NCBI GenBank assembly: GCA_029248755.1
Contig: JAQWIR010000009.1
Coordinates: 1 to 45,354 of the forward strand
Source of the DNA: Porticoccaceae bacterium
GTDB taxonomy: Bacteria > Pseudomonadota > Gammaproteobacteria > Pseudomonadales > Porticoccaceae
DNA: 45,354 nucleotides
Direction: 5' to 3'
Shown one piece after another: positions 18,536 through 27,901 of this stretch (position 1 is its first letter; every line of letters begins with the position of its first letter). The translations under genes and the position numbers were made by a program. The notes beneath the pieces were generated by a model. That model worked only from the letters and a program-made list of their open reading frames with translations. It was not told the DNA's origin and ran no database searches.

Positions 18536-19603
18536 ATGGACAGGCAAGCAGTTGAGAATATTAATATCGAAGCACCAGAAATTCTGATCACACCCGCAGA
18601 ATTGAAGCGCGAGATACCACTTACCGATAAAGCACGTAAAACTGTGACTGAAGGTCGTCAGGTTATTGAAAATATTCTATCCGGTAAAGATTCACGGGTT
18701 TTAGTGGTTGTGGGCCCCTGCTCTATTCATGATCTAAAAGCAGCTCATGAATATGCATTGCGACTCAAAAAGCTAGCCGACAAGGTCAGTGATAGTCTGT
18801 ATATCGTTATGCGTGTTTATTTTGAAAAGCCACGCACAACTGTTGGCTGGAAAGGTTTGATCAACGATCCCTATATGAATGATTCATTTAAAATCACCGA
18901 TGGTCTGCATATTGGTCGCAAACTTCTGCGGGATATCCTAGAAATTGGACTGCCAACAGCCACAGAAGCACTAGATCCTATTTCACCGCAATACATGCAA
19001 GACCTTATTGCATGGTCAGCGATTGGGGCAAGAACCACAGAATCGCAAACTCACCGTGAAATGGCTTCGGGACTCTCTTCATCTATTGGCTTTAAAAATG
19101 GCACTGATGGTGGACTTACTGTCGCTATTAATGCACTTCAGTCAGTTGCTAACCCCCATAGATTTTTAGGGATTAACTCCGATGGAAAGGTTTCAATAGT
19201 GACCACTCGCGGCAACCCTAATGCGCATGTTGTCCTTCGCGGTGGTAATGGTAAACCCAATTATGATTCTGTGAGTGTTTCAATTTGTGAACAAGAACTC
19301 AATGCGGCTAATATTAAACCCAATATTATGGTCGATTGCAGTCATGCCAACTCCAATAAAGATCATAATCTTCAGCCCTTGGTGTTAGATAACGTCAGTA
19401 ATCAAATTTTAGAGGGTAATACATCCATTATAGGTGTGATGATAGAAAGCCATATTAATGGGGGTAATCAAAAGCTCTCTTCTAATCCAGATGACATGCA
19501 ATATGGCGTGTCTGTTACCGATGCCTGTATTAATTGGGAAACAACCGAAAAATCACTGGTTGAGATGGCCGACAAACTGCGTGAGGTGTTAAAAAGCCGA
19601 TAA
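18536..19603 (+). CDS. aroF: 3-deoxy-7-phosphoheptulonate (DAHP) synthase, AroF-like
   Basis: Condenses phosphoenolpyruvate and erythrose-4-phosphate, the first step of the shikimate pathway. The 355 residues carry VVGPCSIHD, MRVYFEKPRTTVGWKGLIND, SAIGARTTESQTHREMASG, MVDCSHANSNKD and GVSVTDACINWE. Stretches such as VSDSLYIVMRVYF and ATEALDPISPQY resemble E. coli AroF, the tyrosine-inhibited enzyme, more than AroG or AroH; inhibition type is inferred from that only. AGGAATAAAAA gives a good ribosome site. No TyrR box was recognised in the 71-base upstream gap. Confidence 0.93.
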   Translation: MDRQAVENINIEAPEILITPAELKREIPLTDKARKTVTEGRQVIENILSGKDSRVLVVVGPCSIHDLKAAHEYALRLKKLADKVSDSLYIVMRVYFEKPRTTVGWKGLINDPYMNDSFKITDGLHIGRKLLRDILEIGLPTATEALDPISPQYMQDLIAWSAIGARTTESQTHREMASGLSSSIGFKNGTDGGLTVAINALQSVANPHRFLGINSDGKVSIVTTRGNPNAHVVLRGGNGKPNYDSVSVSICEQELNAANIKPNIMVDCSHANSNKDHNLQPLVLDNVSNQILEGNTSIIGVMIESHINGGNQKLSSNPDDMQYGVSVTDACINWETTEKSLVEMADKLREVLKSR

Positions 19604-19619
19604 TAGGCTCAAACTGCCC

Positions 19620-20309
19620 ATGGTCTTATTACTAATAGTAGTTATTGCTGGCCTTTGGTACTGGTGGTCCTACCAAAAGAATCTGGTGGACACCCAGCGA
19701 AAACCGTTTTTATGGCGGAGTGGCTTTTGGCTTATCTTAGCCCTCGCCATCTATCTGGTTGTAACCGGACGAATGCATTGGCTAGGAGCCGGAATAGCCG
19801 CTTTAGTACCGGTTTTACGCACCCTGTTAATCTGGGGTACAAGAGCCGGCCCATTACTAAGATTATTAGGTCGATTTAAATCCACACCCTCTCAATTTAG
19901 AACTCAATTCCTTGTTGTGACTTTAAATTTTGCCAGTGGAAAAATTGATGGTGAAATAATAGCCGGAGACTATTCTGGAAAATTTCTCAGTGAACTTAGC
20001 TCGGACGAGTTAAAAGAACTTTCACAGCATTACAAAACAACGGATAAAGAATCTTTTATCCTGCTTCAGGCGTATCTAATGCGCAGTGGATCATCAAGCA
20101 GTCAAGAGTACGATCAATACAACCCTAGTGGCAATAATGATCTATCTAAGGGTGATGCGTACCAAGTATTAGGACTTCCTTCCACTGCCACTAAAGATGA
20201 AGTGATTAAAGCCCATAAACGATTAATGCAAAGATTGCATCCTGATCGTGGCGGCAGTGACTATTTAGCCGCTAAAATCAATGCGGCAAAGGATCAGCTT
20301 TTAAAGTGA
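19620..20309 (+). CDS. Membrane-anchored J-domain co-chaperone
   Basis: A 229-residue protein with an N-terminal hydrophobic segment (1-18), one or two more between 32 and 75, a soluble middle region, and a C-terminal J domain at about 163-229 (AYQVLGLPSTATKDEVIKAH, with HPD at 207-209). C-terminal placement and the HPDRGGS context recall Pam18/TIM14-like and DjlA-like proteins, which recruit a DnaK-type chaperone to a membrane. The client is unknown. It begins 16 bases after aroF and may share its transcript. The ribosome site is weak, so the exact start is not certain. Confidence 0.85.
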   Translation: MVLLLIVVIAGLWYWWSYQKNLVDTQRKPFLWRSGFWLILALAIYLVVTGRMHWLGAGIAALVPVLRTLLIWGTRAGPLLRLLGRFKSTPSQFRTQFLVVTLNFASGKIDGEIIAGDYSGKFLSELSSDELKELSQHYKTTDKESFILLQAYLMRSGSSSSQEYDQYNPSGNNDLSKGDAYQVLGLPSTATKDEVIKAHKRLMQRLHPDRGGSDYLAAKINAAKDQLLK

Positions 20310-20386
20310 GTTTTATTAAAAAAGCACTCTAGTCTCAAACTTAGTTCAACTTTACAATAAGTTATAAAAATACAAAGGTTTCTAAT

Positions 20387-21523
20387 ATGTCTAATGACAG
20401 CCCAACAATTGCCCTTACTAAACAGCTTATATCACGCAGATCTGTAACCCCAGAAGATGCAGGTTGTCAGCAACTTATGATAGATAGACTGGCCGCCATT
20501 GGATTTGAGGTAGAACATCTACGCTTTGAAGATGTCGATAATTTTTGGGCCATAAGAGGCAATTCAGGACCTATTCTTTGTTTTGCAGGTCATACCGATG
20601 TTGTGCCCTCCGGTCCAGAATCTAGCTGGCAAACCCCACCTTTTGAGCCGACCATTATCGACGGCATGCTCTATGGCCGTGGTGCAGCTGATATGAAAGG
20701 CTCACTAGCGGCTATGGTAGTGGCAGTTGAACAATTTGTTGCCGAAAACCCTAACCATGAGGGTCGTATTGCCTTCCTTATTACCAGTGATGAAGAGGGT
20801 ATAGCTGCAAATGGTACTGTTAAAGTTGTGGAATGGCTTAGCCAGCAGCAACTAATACCCGAATACTGCCTAGTTGGCGAACCCTCAAGTAGCAATCAAT
20901 GTGGTGATACCATAAAAAATGGTCGCCGTGGGTCTCTGGGTTGTTCAATGCGTATTATTGGACAACAGGGACATGTGGCCTACCCTCATCTAGCCAGTAA
21001 TCCAATACATAATGTAGCCCCTGCCCTTGCAGAACTCGCAGCCCATGAGTGGGACAAAGGAAACGATTTTTTTCCGGCCACTAGCTTTCAGGTTTCTAAT
21101 ATCAATGGAGGAACGGGCGCTACCAACGTTATCCCCGGTGAACTTGATGTAGTGTTTAACTTTCGATTCTCAACAGAGGTAACCGACCAACAGCTTCGAG
21201 ATCGTACAACTCAAATACTCGATAAGCACCAGCTTAACTATGAACTCAATTGGCATTTAAGCGGTCAGCCATTCCTAACAGCTGAAGGTAAGCTTGTTGA
21301 TGCAGCGGTAAAAGCGGTAAAAGAAGAAACTGGCTTAGACACAGTACTTTCAACCGCTGGAGGAACCTCAGATGGCCGCTTCATAGCGCCTATGGGCACT
21401 CAGGTAGTTGAGTTGGGACCAATTAATGCCACCATTCATCAAATTGATGAATGTGCCTCTGTAGATGATTTAAATCAGTTAACCAATATATATCAGTCAG
21501 TCCTAAAGCATCTGTTAGTTTAG
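20387..21523 (+). CDS. dapE: Succinyl-diaminopimelate desuccinylase
   Basis: Removes succinate from N-succinyl-LL-diaminopimelate, on the route to lysine and peptidoglycan. It is an M20-family dizinc enzyme of 378 residues. [12 protein letters not shown] supplies His69 and Asp71, GAADMKGS supplies bridging Asp102, SDEEG supplies catalytic Glu136 and ligand Glu137, and the dimerisation insert and the GGTSDGRF loop are present. dapA, an earlier step of the pathway, lies only 3.1 kb away on the other strand. The stop is 14 bases from that of rsmJ, with no terminator between. Confidence 0.96.
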   Translation: MSNDSPTIALTKQLISRRSVTPEDAGCQQLMIDRLAAIGFEVEHLRFEDVDNFWAIRGNSGPILCFAGHTDVVPSGPESSWQTPPFEPTIIDGMLYGRGAADMKGSLAAMVVAVEQFVAENPNHEGRIAFLITSDEEGIAANGTVKVVEWLSQQQLIPEYCLVGEPSSSNQCGDTIKNGRRGSLGCSMRIIGQQGHVAYPHLASNPIHNVAPALAELAAHEWDKGNDFFPATSFQVSNINGGTGATNVIPGELDVVFNFRFSTEVTDQQLRDRTTQILDKHQLNYELNWHLSGQPFLTAEGKLVDAAVKAVKEETGLDTVLSTAGGTSDGRFIAPMGTQVVELGPINATIHQIDECASVDDLNQLTNIYQSVLKHLLV

Positions 21524-21537
21524 TGGTCTTTACTGAA

Positions 21538-22347
21538 CTATTTAGGTATTTTTTGTTTGGCAAAAATATCATAGCGGGTTGATTTGCCCTCAAGGGAATA
21601 ACTAGGTTTTAAATCACCTAGATATTTTGAGTGTGCTGGTCTTTTAACAACCACTCTGTAAATAGCCTTATTCAGTGCCTTCTCAAGTAAAATAGAAGCA
21701 TCCTCGTCTCCGCCGACAATACGGTGGAGTGCCTGCATTTCTTTCTTAACCTGTGCTGATTTCTTTCTCGGTGGGAACATCGGATCAATATAGATAACAT
21801 CAGGATAATCATTAGTATCTATACTATCTAAAAAAACAGAACTGTTAATTTCTATTAAATTCATGCGCTGGATAATAGCGGCGAGTTCCTTATCAGCCGC
21901 AGCCTCATGTCTAGCGCGGTCTAAACCATCTTTTAATAACAAATGAACAATCGGGTTTCGCTCCAAGAGATTAACACTACAGCCCAAACTAGCCAATACA
22001 AAACCATCTGAACCTAATCCAGCAGTAAGATCGAGTATTCTGGGATAAAATTTTCCTGAGACTCCAACGGCTTTAGCAATCATTTGACCATTGCCTCCAC
22101 CATGGCTTCTTCGATGACGATGACTACCTGATACAAAGTCACAACGAATAGCACCATGATTATTTGTAGGAGACAAAAAGCTCAAACCATTGGATGAAAG
22201 ATTAATAATGTAGTCAAACTCTGAACAACACTTTAAATCACTTGCCGACAATTGCACTATAGGAATATCAATTTCTTCTGAAACTAGCTCTGCAGCCTGC
22301 TTGAAAGAATTATCTGAGTAAGAAACTATAATATTCGACATGACCAT
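21538..22347 (-). CDS. rsmJ: 16S rRNA (guanine-1516-N2)-methyltransferase
   Basis: Methylates G1516 of 16S rRNA with SAM. The 269 residues include the RsmJ signature: GGGNGQMIAKAVG, ILDLTAGLGSDGFVLASLGC (SAM site), ERNPIVHLLLKDGLDRA, and IYIDPMFPPRKKSAQVKKEM with the DPPY-like DPMFP. A second ATG two codons in is an equally likely start; no clear ribosome site distinguishes them. Its upstream region is the DnaA-box cluster. Confidence 0.94.
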   Translation of the reverse strand: MVMSNIIVSYSDNSFKQAAELVSEEIDIPIVQLSASDLKCCSEFDYIINLSSNGLSFLSPTNNHGAIRCDFVSGSHRHRRSHGGGNGQMIAKAVGVSGKFYPRILDLTAGLGSDGFVLASLGCSVNLLERNPIVHLLLKDGLDRARHEAAADKELAAIIQRMNLIEINSSVFLDSIDTNDYPDVIYIDPMFPPRKKSAQVKKEMQALHRIVGGDEDASILLEKALNKAIYRVVVKRPAHSKYLGDLKPSYSLEGKSTRYDIFAKQKIPK

Positions 22348-22802
22348 ATTTAAACATAGATGATTTGGTGTGTTGATAATAAAACAATTTTTTTAAAATT
22401 TGACCTAAAAATAAGCAATTAAAGAGTATCGTTTAAAAATAAGAACCCGTTGTTTTTATTAAATATTTATCCAACTTTTTTAAATGTGATGTGATTGTAA
22501 ATAAAGCTCACCAATTTAGTGCATCATTTTGTCCACAGAAGCTGTGGATAACTTTGTGGAATACTAGTTTATCAAGTGCAATTAACCCAGAAAAATCAGG
22601 GCATTTATACAGATTGGTTATTTTTTGTACAGTAAATAAATAGCTTAAAAATCAATGACTTAAGATTTACGAAGCAAAAAATCAATGACTTACACGTATT
22701 AATTAAAGTTAAGTTTTATAAAAAAGGCCTATCTGTGGAAAAAGGTCGACGGAATTAGAAATTAAGTAGTAATCCCCTACCGCTTTACAGAAGTGAAATT
22801 GA
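22348..22802. other. 455-bp A+T-rich non-coding region with DnaA-box-like cluster
   Basis: No gene is seen here. Matches to the DnaA box TTATCCACA: a perfect reverse copy TGTGGATAA (22543-22551), 8 of 9 at 22529-22537 (TTGTCCACA) and 22734-22742 (TGTGGAAAA), and 7 of 9 at 22467-22475, 22555-22563 and 22605-22613. The two central boxes form a palindrome, TCCACAG-AAG-CTGTGGA (22532-22548). Two 16-base copies of AAAAATCAATGACTTA lie 30 bases apart (22647-22662 and 22677-22692). No GATC site was noticed. It must also hold the rsmJ promoter. A replication-related or DnaA-binding role is inferred. Confidence 0.5.
22647..22692 (+). repeat. Two 16-bp direct repeats, 30-bp period
   Basis: AAAAATCAATGACTTA occurs at 22647-22662 and again at 22677-22692 with 14 bases between. 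The copies are identical and lie in the DnaA-box-containing gap. They could be protein-binding iterons or a simple duplication. Confidence 0.85.
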
Positions 22803-23573
22803 CTATAACTTACTCAAATATAGCCAGTCAAATCCTTCTTCTTGATCCGCGTAAATAACATCACCCGAACCCTTAAAAACATTACCAATGACTCGCTTAA
22901 CAATATCTTTATTATTGTTACTTTGACTGATATGACCAATCACTAATTTCTTAATACAGCTTTGATCAATAATTTCAATTAATGCCGCCGTTTGATTGTT
23001 ATTAAGATGTCCCCATTGACTACTAACACGCTCTTTAAGAAATCTGGGATAGCTACCTGAGTCTAAGAGCTGTAAATCATGATTAGCTTCAACCAATAAA
23101 CCATCACAACCACTGTATTGCTGCTCAATATAAGGCGTAATATAGCCAACATCGGTTAGTATGCCTAAACGATGATTTTTATCTGAAAATATATACTGAA
23201 CAGGCTCTTTTGCATCATGGGGTACTGGAATGGGCTTTACTTTGACCTCTCCAATCTGAAATGACTTGTGGCTATCAATCAGTTTAATACCGCAATAGTC
23301 TTGGGCGTCTACACCGGTTGCTCTAAGGCAGCCTGCTGTAATGTATATATCAAGAGAAAAGCGACTAGCAAAAGGTAATACCCCCTTCCAGTGATCGCTG
23401 TGCTCATGAGTAACCAAAATAGCGGTTATATCATCTGGTTTTTTTTGCAAGCGCTCAAGTCTTCTAACACAGTCTTTTATTGAAAAACCGCAGTCAACCA
23501 TAAGGCAGGTATTGTTTGTTTCGATGATAGTAGCATTACCCTTACTACCGCTACCAAGGGAGGCAAAACGCAC
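22803..23573 (-). CDS. Metallo-beta-lactamase fold hydrolase (YycJ/WalJ-like)
   Basis: A 256-residue MBL-fold protein. LGSGSKGNATIIE opens the domain, VTHEHSDHWKG (His56, His58, Asp60, His61) is the metal motif, and VPHDAKEPVQY, GILTDVGY and VIGHISQSNN supply later ligands. The order matches YycJ-type proteins, some of which are nucleases; the substrate here is unknown. It starts at GTG with AGGGAG 9 bases upstream and lies 14 bases after bamC. dapA-bamC-MBL-purC order is remembered from Pseudomonas; purC is absent here and the DnaA-box gap takes its place. Confidence 0.87.
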   Translation of the reverse strand: MRFASLGSGSKGNATIIETNNTCLMVDCGFSIKDCVRRLERLQKKPDDITAILVTHEHSDHWKGVLPFASRFSLDIYITAGCLRATGVDAQDYCGIKLIDSHKSFQIGEVKVKPIPVPHDAKEPVQYIFSDKNHRLGILTDVGYITPYIEQQYSGCDGLLVEANHDLQLLDSGSYPRFLKERVSSQWGHLNNNQTAALIEIIDQSCIKKLVIGHISQSNNNKDIVKRVIGNVFKGSGDVIYADQEEGFDWLYLSKL

Positions 23574-23587
23574 CTAGTATTTCTCCC

Positions 23588-24616
23588 TTATGACATATTG
23601 CTTCTAAAAATATTTAGTAACTTCAAGGCTAGCTCTTTTTCTAAACTATCGCCATCAATGCTCACTACTCTTAACTCTACAGTAGACTCAACTTGTTCGA
23701 CTAGAATACGAAAATTAGCCTGTAAAACATATTCTTTATCTTTAGATCTACTTAACCAACCCAAAATACCAGTTGATTCATCTTCAATTAATTCATCTTT
23801 ATAATTGACTAACAACAAACCCTTGTCTGAATCCTCATCAATCAAGCTGAAACCACCTCGAGACGCAGAATAATTTATTGATGCCCATGTGCGATCATAA
23901 GACAATTTCACTAGAATATAAGGGTCAGCTACATCGGGATTAATAATTTCGACCTTTGATTCACCGCCGATGTCCTGCGCAAGTAATGACACCGAAGTAT
24001 AATCAGGCTGTGCCGCGAGCTGATTAGCAAGAAAGGAAATCATATCCTTTTCTTTAGAATCTAAATTTGAAGATTCAGGCCAATTCTTATCAGAAGCCTC
24101 AGCCTTTGGCTTTACTTGATGTAACGCATATATTTCAGTGCTATTGATTTGCACCCCAGGAGAAATTGAAAACCTAAATCTATGTTCATTGTCTTGATCA
24201 GAGTTATAACCCAACCAACTAGTCTCAATAATACCCAAAGATCCATCAGCTTTTTCCGCTGGAATACCATTTTTATTTAATATATTGCGAACTCTAGGCC
24301 ATAACTCACTGGGCGAGTTATTAATTAAAATCCATCTTTTCTCATCTATTCTTTGAATCTTCACTAACTGTTCAAATGTGTTTGCCGAAATAGGCTGAGG
24401 CCTAGGTAATTCTGAGGAGCTTATGGATGAAATGTCGCCTGAAATATCTGGTATTGGGTAAATTTGTCCCAGTCTCGAATTACTCAGCTTTTCGGGTACA
24501 ACAATTACCTGAGCTTCAGAGGCCAAAAGGTAATCGCCACTATGATCCTCTATACCCAGCCAGCTACAGCCACTAACTAAAAAGAAAACTACTAGTAGTT
24601 GAAAAATATTATTCAT
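23588..24616 (-). CDS. bamC: Outer membrane assembly lipoprotein BamC
   Basis: Lipoprotein of the BAM complex that inserts beta-barrels into the outer membrane. A signal peptide ends in lipobox VSGC with acylated Cys17, followed by a BamC-type segment DYLLASEAQVIVVPEKL and two helix-grip-like domains, the second ending near residue 342. Sequence conservation is low, as is usual for BamC, so part of the call rests on the lipobox and on its position after dapA, which is typical. It lies 36 bases after dapA. Confidence 0.87.
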   Translation of the reverse strand: MNNIFQLLVVFFLVSGCSWLGIEDHSGDYLLASEAQVIVVPEKLSNSRLGQIYPIPDISGDISSISSSELPRPQPISANTFEQLVKIQRIDEKRWILINNSPSELWPRVRNILNKNGIPAEKADGSLGIIETSWLGYNSDQDNEHRFRFSISPGVQINSTEIYALHQVKPKAEASDKNWPESSNLDSKEKDMISFLANQLAAQPDYTSVSLLAQDIGGESKVEIINPDVADPYILVKLSYDRTWASINYSASRGGFSLIDEDSDKGLLLVNYKDELIEDESTGILGWLSRSKDKEYVLQANFRILVEQVESTVELRVVSIDGDSLEKELALKLLNIFRSNMS

Positions 24617-24652
24617 ACAATCTAAACCTAATGACCCTTGTAATTGTTATTT

Positions 24653-25531
24653 TTATACTATTTTTGCTAATTTTAATGCCTGCAAAACTTTGACCATATT
24701 GGCCTTGGAAAGTTGCGTTAGTGGCAACCTAATAGCATCTTTAATTAAACCTAATTGACTAACTGCCCATTTAACCGGAATTGGGTTGGATTCGATGAAC
24801 ATTGCATCATGCAACCCTAATAACTGCTTATCAATATCAAGCGCCTGTTCTGCGTCGCCGTTTATCGCCGCCTCGCACATCTGGGACATTTTCTTTGGTG
24901 CAACATTAGCTGTTACAGATATATCACCATGACCGCCTAACAGCATTAACTCTCGTGCTGTATGATCATCACCAGAATAAATAGCGAAATCTTTTGGCGC
25001 GTTATCAACTAACCAAGCCGCACGGTCTAGATCACCGGTTGCCTCTTTTATGCCAATGATGTTTGAAATCTCACTTAATCGCAGGGCTGTTTCGGGTAGC
25101 ATATCGCAGGCTGTGCGACCTGGAACATTGTAAAGAATCTGATCAATGTCCACTGCTTTCGCAATAGCTTTGTAATGCTGATATAAGCCTTCTTGGGTTG
25201 GCTTATTATAATATGGAGTAACTAACAAGCAGGCATCAGCTCCGGCTTTTTTAGCGGCCTCTGTGAGCTCTATGGCTTCTCTGGTACAGTTTGCTCCAGT
25301 GCCGGCAATAACGGGAATACGGCCCTGAGAGATATCTACCATAAATTTGATAACCCGACTATGCTCTTCAACACTCAATGTCGCAGATTCGCCAGTAGTT
25401 CCAACGGCTACTAATGCATTGGTTCCCTGATCTATATGCCACTCTACAAGACGCTCCAAAGCTTCCCAGTCAACATCTAAAGTATCTGGAACCATCGGGG
25501 TCACTAGGGCGACAATACTGCCAGTAATCAT
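24653..25531 (-). CDS. dapA: 4-hydroxy-tetrahydrodipicolinate synthase
   Basis: Condenses aspartate semialdehyde with pyruvate, the first step committed to DAP and lysine. The 292 residues are a full TIM barrel with GTTGES (44-49), LYNVPGRT with Tyr134, and GIKEATG with Schiff-base Lys162. A strong ribosome site, AGGAG, sits 6 bases before the ATG. It is first gene of dapA-bamC-MBL. The lysine feedback site was not assessed. Confidence 0.97.
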   Translation of the reverse strand: MITGSIVALVTPMVPDTLDVDWEALERLVEWHIDQGTNALVAVGTTGESATLSVEEHSRVIKFMVDISQGRIPVIAGTGANCTREAIELTEAAKKAGADACLLVTPYYNKPTQEGLYQHYKAIAKAVDIDQILYNVPGRTACDMLPETALRLSEISNIIGIKEATGDLDRAAWLVDNAPKDFAIYSGDDHTARELMLLGGHGDISVTANVAPKKMSQMCEAAINGDAEQALDIDKQLLGLHDAMFIESNPIPVKWAVSQLGLIKDAIRLPLTQLSKANMVKVLQALKLAKIV

Positions 25532-25625
25532 TTTTTCTCCTTAGGATAACTGCCTAGATATATTCATAAAACCAATTTTCTAATGAGTGATCTCAATAGG
25601 CTAATCATAGCATCTTATACAAGAA

Positions 25626-26570
25626 CTACACTTTGTTTGAGGGAATATTATAGTAATCTTTTTCGCCATCAGGACGATTTTTAAATCGTCTGTGAACCCA
25701 AAGATATTGGTCCGGTTGCAAACGAACACGATTTTCAATTAATTGATTAATTCTAGTACTGTCTATCAATAAGTCATTAGACGGAAAATCATCCAGCGCC
25801 GTCTCAATAATAATTTTATAACCTTTTGCATTAGCTAACCTTGTAAAAGTAACTGGTATTACAGAAGCATTGGTTTTATTTGCCATACGTGAAGTGGCAT
25901 GAACCGTGGCCGCCTCAAGTCCAAAAAAAGGGGCGAATAAGCTCTGACTAAGACCATAATCTTGATCCGGTAAATACCACAGGACACGCCCACTTTTTAA
26001 ACTCTTTAAAGTGCCACGCATATCATTGCGATCAAATAGGTTACAACCATCTATATTATGGCTTCGTCTGCCCTTTAGCTGAATATAATCATAGACACAA
26101 TTTTTATGGGCCTTGTACATACCATCAATTTCAATGGCGCTAGTTAAAGCGGCAGCACCAACTTCTAATGTTGTGAAATGCATTCCTAAAAGAATAACGC
26201 CTTGGTTATCGGGTCGTTCAAGGTTCTCTATACCCTCCACTGTCACCAGCTTTTGTAGGCGCTGCAATGGCCACCACCAGGCCATACCGACTTCCATAAG
26301 GGCAATGCCTACACTATAAAAATTCGCCTTGAGTAGAGCCTTGTGCTGTTTGGCATTCATCTCTGGGAAGCATAATTTAATATTTGTATGGGCTATATGC
26401 TTTCTTCGCGTGGGAAAAATAAAGATAATATGACCAATAAACTTACCCAAAGAAAGAAGAATTGGATATGGCAATAAAGTAACAAGCCACCAAAGACCCA
26501 GCCAAAACCAAGTGACCCAATAGCGAGGATGCAAGAATTCTGATTTAAACGTGGTATTGCTTGATCTCAT
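25626..26570 (-). CDS. lpxL: Lipid A-type lauroyl/myristoyl acyltransferase (LpxL/LpxM family)
   Basis: Inner-membrane acyltransferase that adds a secondary acyl chain to Kdo2-lipid IVA, using acyl-ACP. It has 314 residues. A hydrophobic anchor spans about 17-52, the catalytic HX4E motif is HFTTLE (His131, Glu136), and LWYLPDQDYG, SVIPVTFTR and QYLWVHRRFKNRP are family signatures. Whether it acts as LpxL, LpxM or LpxP cannot be read; the symbol is provisional. The gene follows fabV by 24 bases, so an enoyl-ACP reductase and an acyl-ACP consumer are probably co-expressed. Confidence 0.88.
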   Translation of the reverse strand: MRSSNTTFKSEFLHPRYWVTWFWLGLWWLVTLLPYPILLSLGKFIGHIIFIFPTRRKHIAHTNIKLCFPEMNAKQHKALLKANFYSVGIALMEVGMAWWWPLQRLQKLVTVEGIENLERPDNQGVILLGMHFTTLEVGAAALTSAIEIDGMYKAHKNCVYDYIQLKGRRSHNIDGCNLFDRNDMRGTLKSLKSGRVLWYLPDQDYGLSQSLFAPFFGLEAATVHATSRMANKTNASVIPVTFTRLANAKGYKIIIETALDDFPSNDLLIDSTRINQLIENRVRLQPDQYLWVHRRFKNRPDGEKDYYNIPSNKV

Positions 26571-26594
26571 GTGCAGACAGCCCCAAAGGTTCCA

Positions 26595-27782
26595 TCAAAC
26601 CATCTGGGAAATAGGAACTTCCGGATTTACATCAGCTTCATAATCAACATCATCAATTTCAAAGCCAAATAAATTCAAGAATTCTTGCTTGTAACCCTCA
26701 AGATCGGTGAGATCAGCCAATGTTTCATTGCTTATCGCTCCCCAGTTTTGAGTTACTGCATCTTGAATCGCTGGATCTAACTCTAACTCGTCTACTCTCA
26801 AACGACCCTCGTCATCCAATCGTGGCGCGTCCGAATACAAGCATTCAGTAAATAATCGATATAACTGCTCAATACAGCCCTCGTGAGTGCCGTTTTTCTT
26901 CATTTCCTTAAATAGCATGGCTAAATAAAGCGGCATGATAGGAATCGCTGAACTAGCCTGAGTAACCACTGCTTTCAATACCGACACCCGAGCATCCCCA
27001 TTAGAAGACTGAAGCTGATCTCTAATATTTAATACTCTTTTATCAAGATCTTTTTTGGCTAGACCAATAGTGCCATCCCAATACAGATCCCATGTAATTT
27101 TTTCACCAATATAAGTAAAGGCTGTCGTTTTTGCACCTTCAGCCAATACGCCGGCTTCTTGAAGAGCGTCAGTCCACATCTGCCAATCTTCACCACCCAT
27201 AACAGCCACTGTATCGTCAATCTCCTGCTGATTAGCAGCTTCAAGACTAAATTCTTGTACCTCTTCTTTATCGGTATTGACACCCAGCATGGTGACATCT
27301 TTGCCCACCGGCTTAAGCGTAGAGTTAAACACTTCGCCTGTATCTGGATGTTGTCTTCTCGGTGCGGCAAGACTATATATAACCAAGTCCACCTGACCTA
27401 AATCTTGCTTAATGGTGTCTATGGTTTGCTGTTTGATTTCATTAGAAAAGGCATCACCGTTGATACTTTTGGCATAAAGGCCATGTTCTTCTGCTTTTTT
27501 ATGAAAAGCAGCGCTGTTATACCAGCCCGCTGTTCCAGGCTTACGATCAGTGCCCGGCTTTTCAAAGAATATTCCCAAAGTTGAAGCGCCACCACCAAAG
27601 GCCGCTGAAATACGCGCCGCAAGGCCATAACCCGTTGATGAACCAATCACTAAAACTCGCTTAGGCATTTCAATCGCTGGCTGTGATTTAATATAATTAA
27701 TCTGGTTAATTACGTTGGCTTCACAACCCGTTGGGTGAGTGGTTATACACATAAAGCCGCGAACGCGAGGTTTAATAATCAT
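26595..27782 (-). CDS. fabV: Enoyl-ACP reductase FabV
   Basis: Reduces trans-2-enoyl-ACP with NADH in the last step of the fatty acid elongation cycle. The 395 residues begin with [17 protein letters not shown] as in the family. The NADH site is GSSTGYG (47-53) and the catalytic pair is Y-X8-K at Tyr234 and Lys243, the FabV spacing that separates it from FabI (Y-X6-K). FabV enzymes are known to be poorly inhibited by triclosan. Whether a FabI is also encoded cannot be seen. Confidence 0.96.
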   Translation of the reverse strand: MIIKPRVRGFMCITTHPTGCEANVINQINYIKSQPAIEMPKRVLVIGSSTGYGLAARISAAFGGGASTLGIFFEKPGTDRKPGTAGWYNSAAFHKKAEEHGLYAKSINGDAFSNEIKQQTIDTIKQDLGQVDLVIYSLAAPRRQHPDTGEVFNSTLKPVGKDVTMLGVNTDKEEVQEFSLEAANQQEIDDTVAVMGGEDWQMWTDALQEAGVLAEGAKTTAFTYIGEKITWDLYWDGTIGLAKKDLDKRVLNIRDQLQSSNGDARVSVLKAVVTQASSAIPIMPLYLAMLFKEMKKNGTHEGCIEQLYRLFTECLYSDAPRLDDEGRLRVDELELDPAIQDAVTQNWGAISNETLADLTDLEGYKQEFLNLFGFEIDDVDYEADVNPEVPISQMV

Positions 27783-27901
27783 TAATAGCTCTCCAAATAA
27801 ACTTATGACATGACATAAAAATATAGACTAAATCCAAGGTCAGTATCATACCTTAAAACTTAGTAAAACTATTAACTTCGACTAAAATTTTTGAAAGAAT
27901 T

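Noticed and set aside
22348-22802. Firm call of the chromosomal origin oriC
   Set aside because: Flanking genes mostly converge on the site and none of the usual origin genes is present, so only a DnaA-box cluster is claimed.
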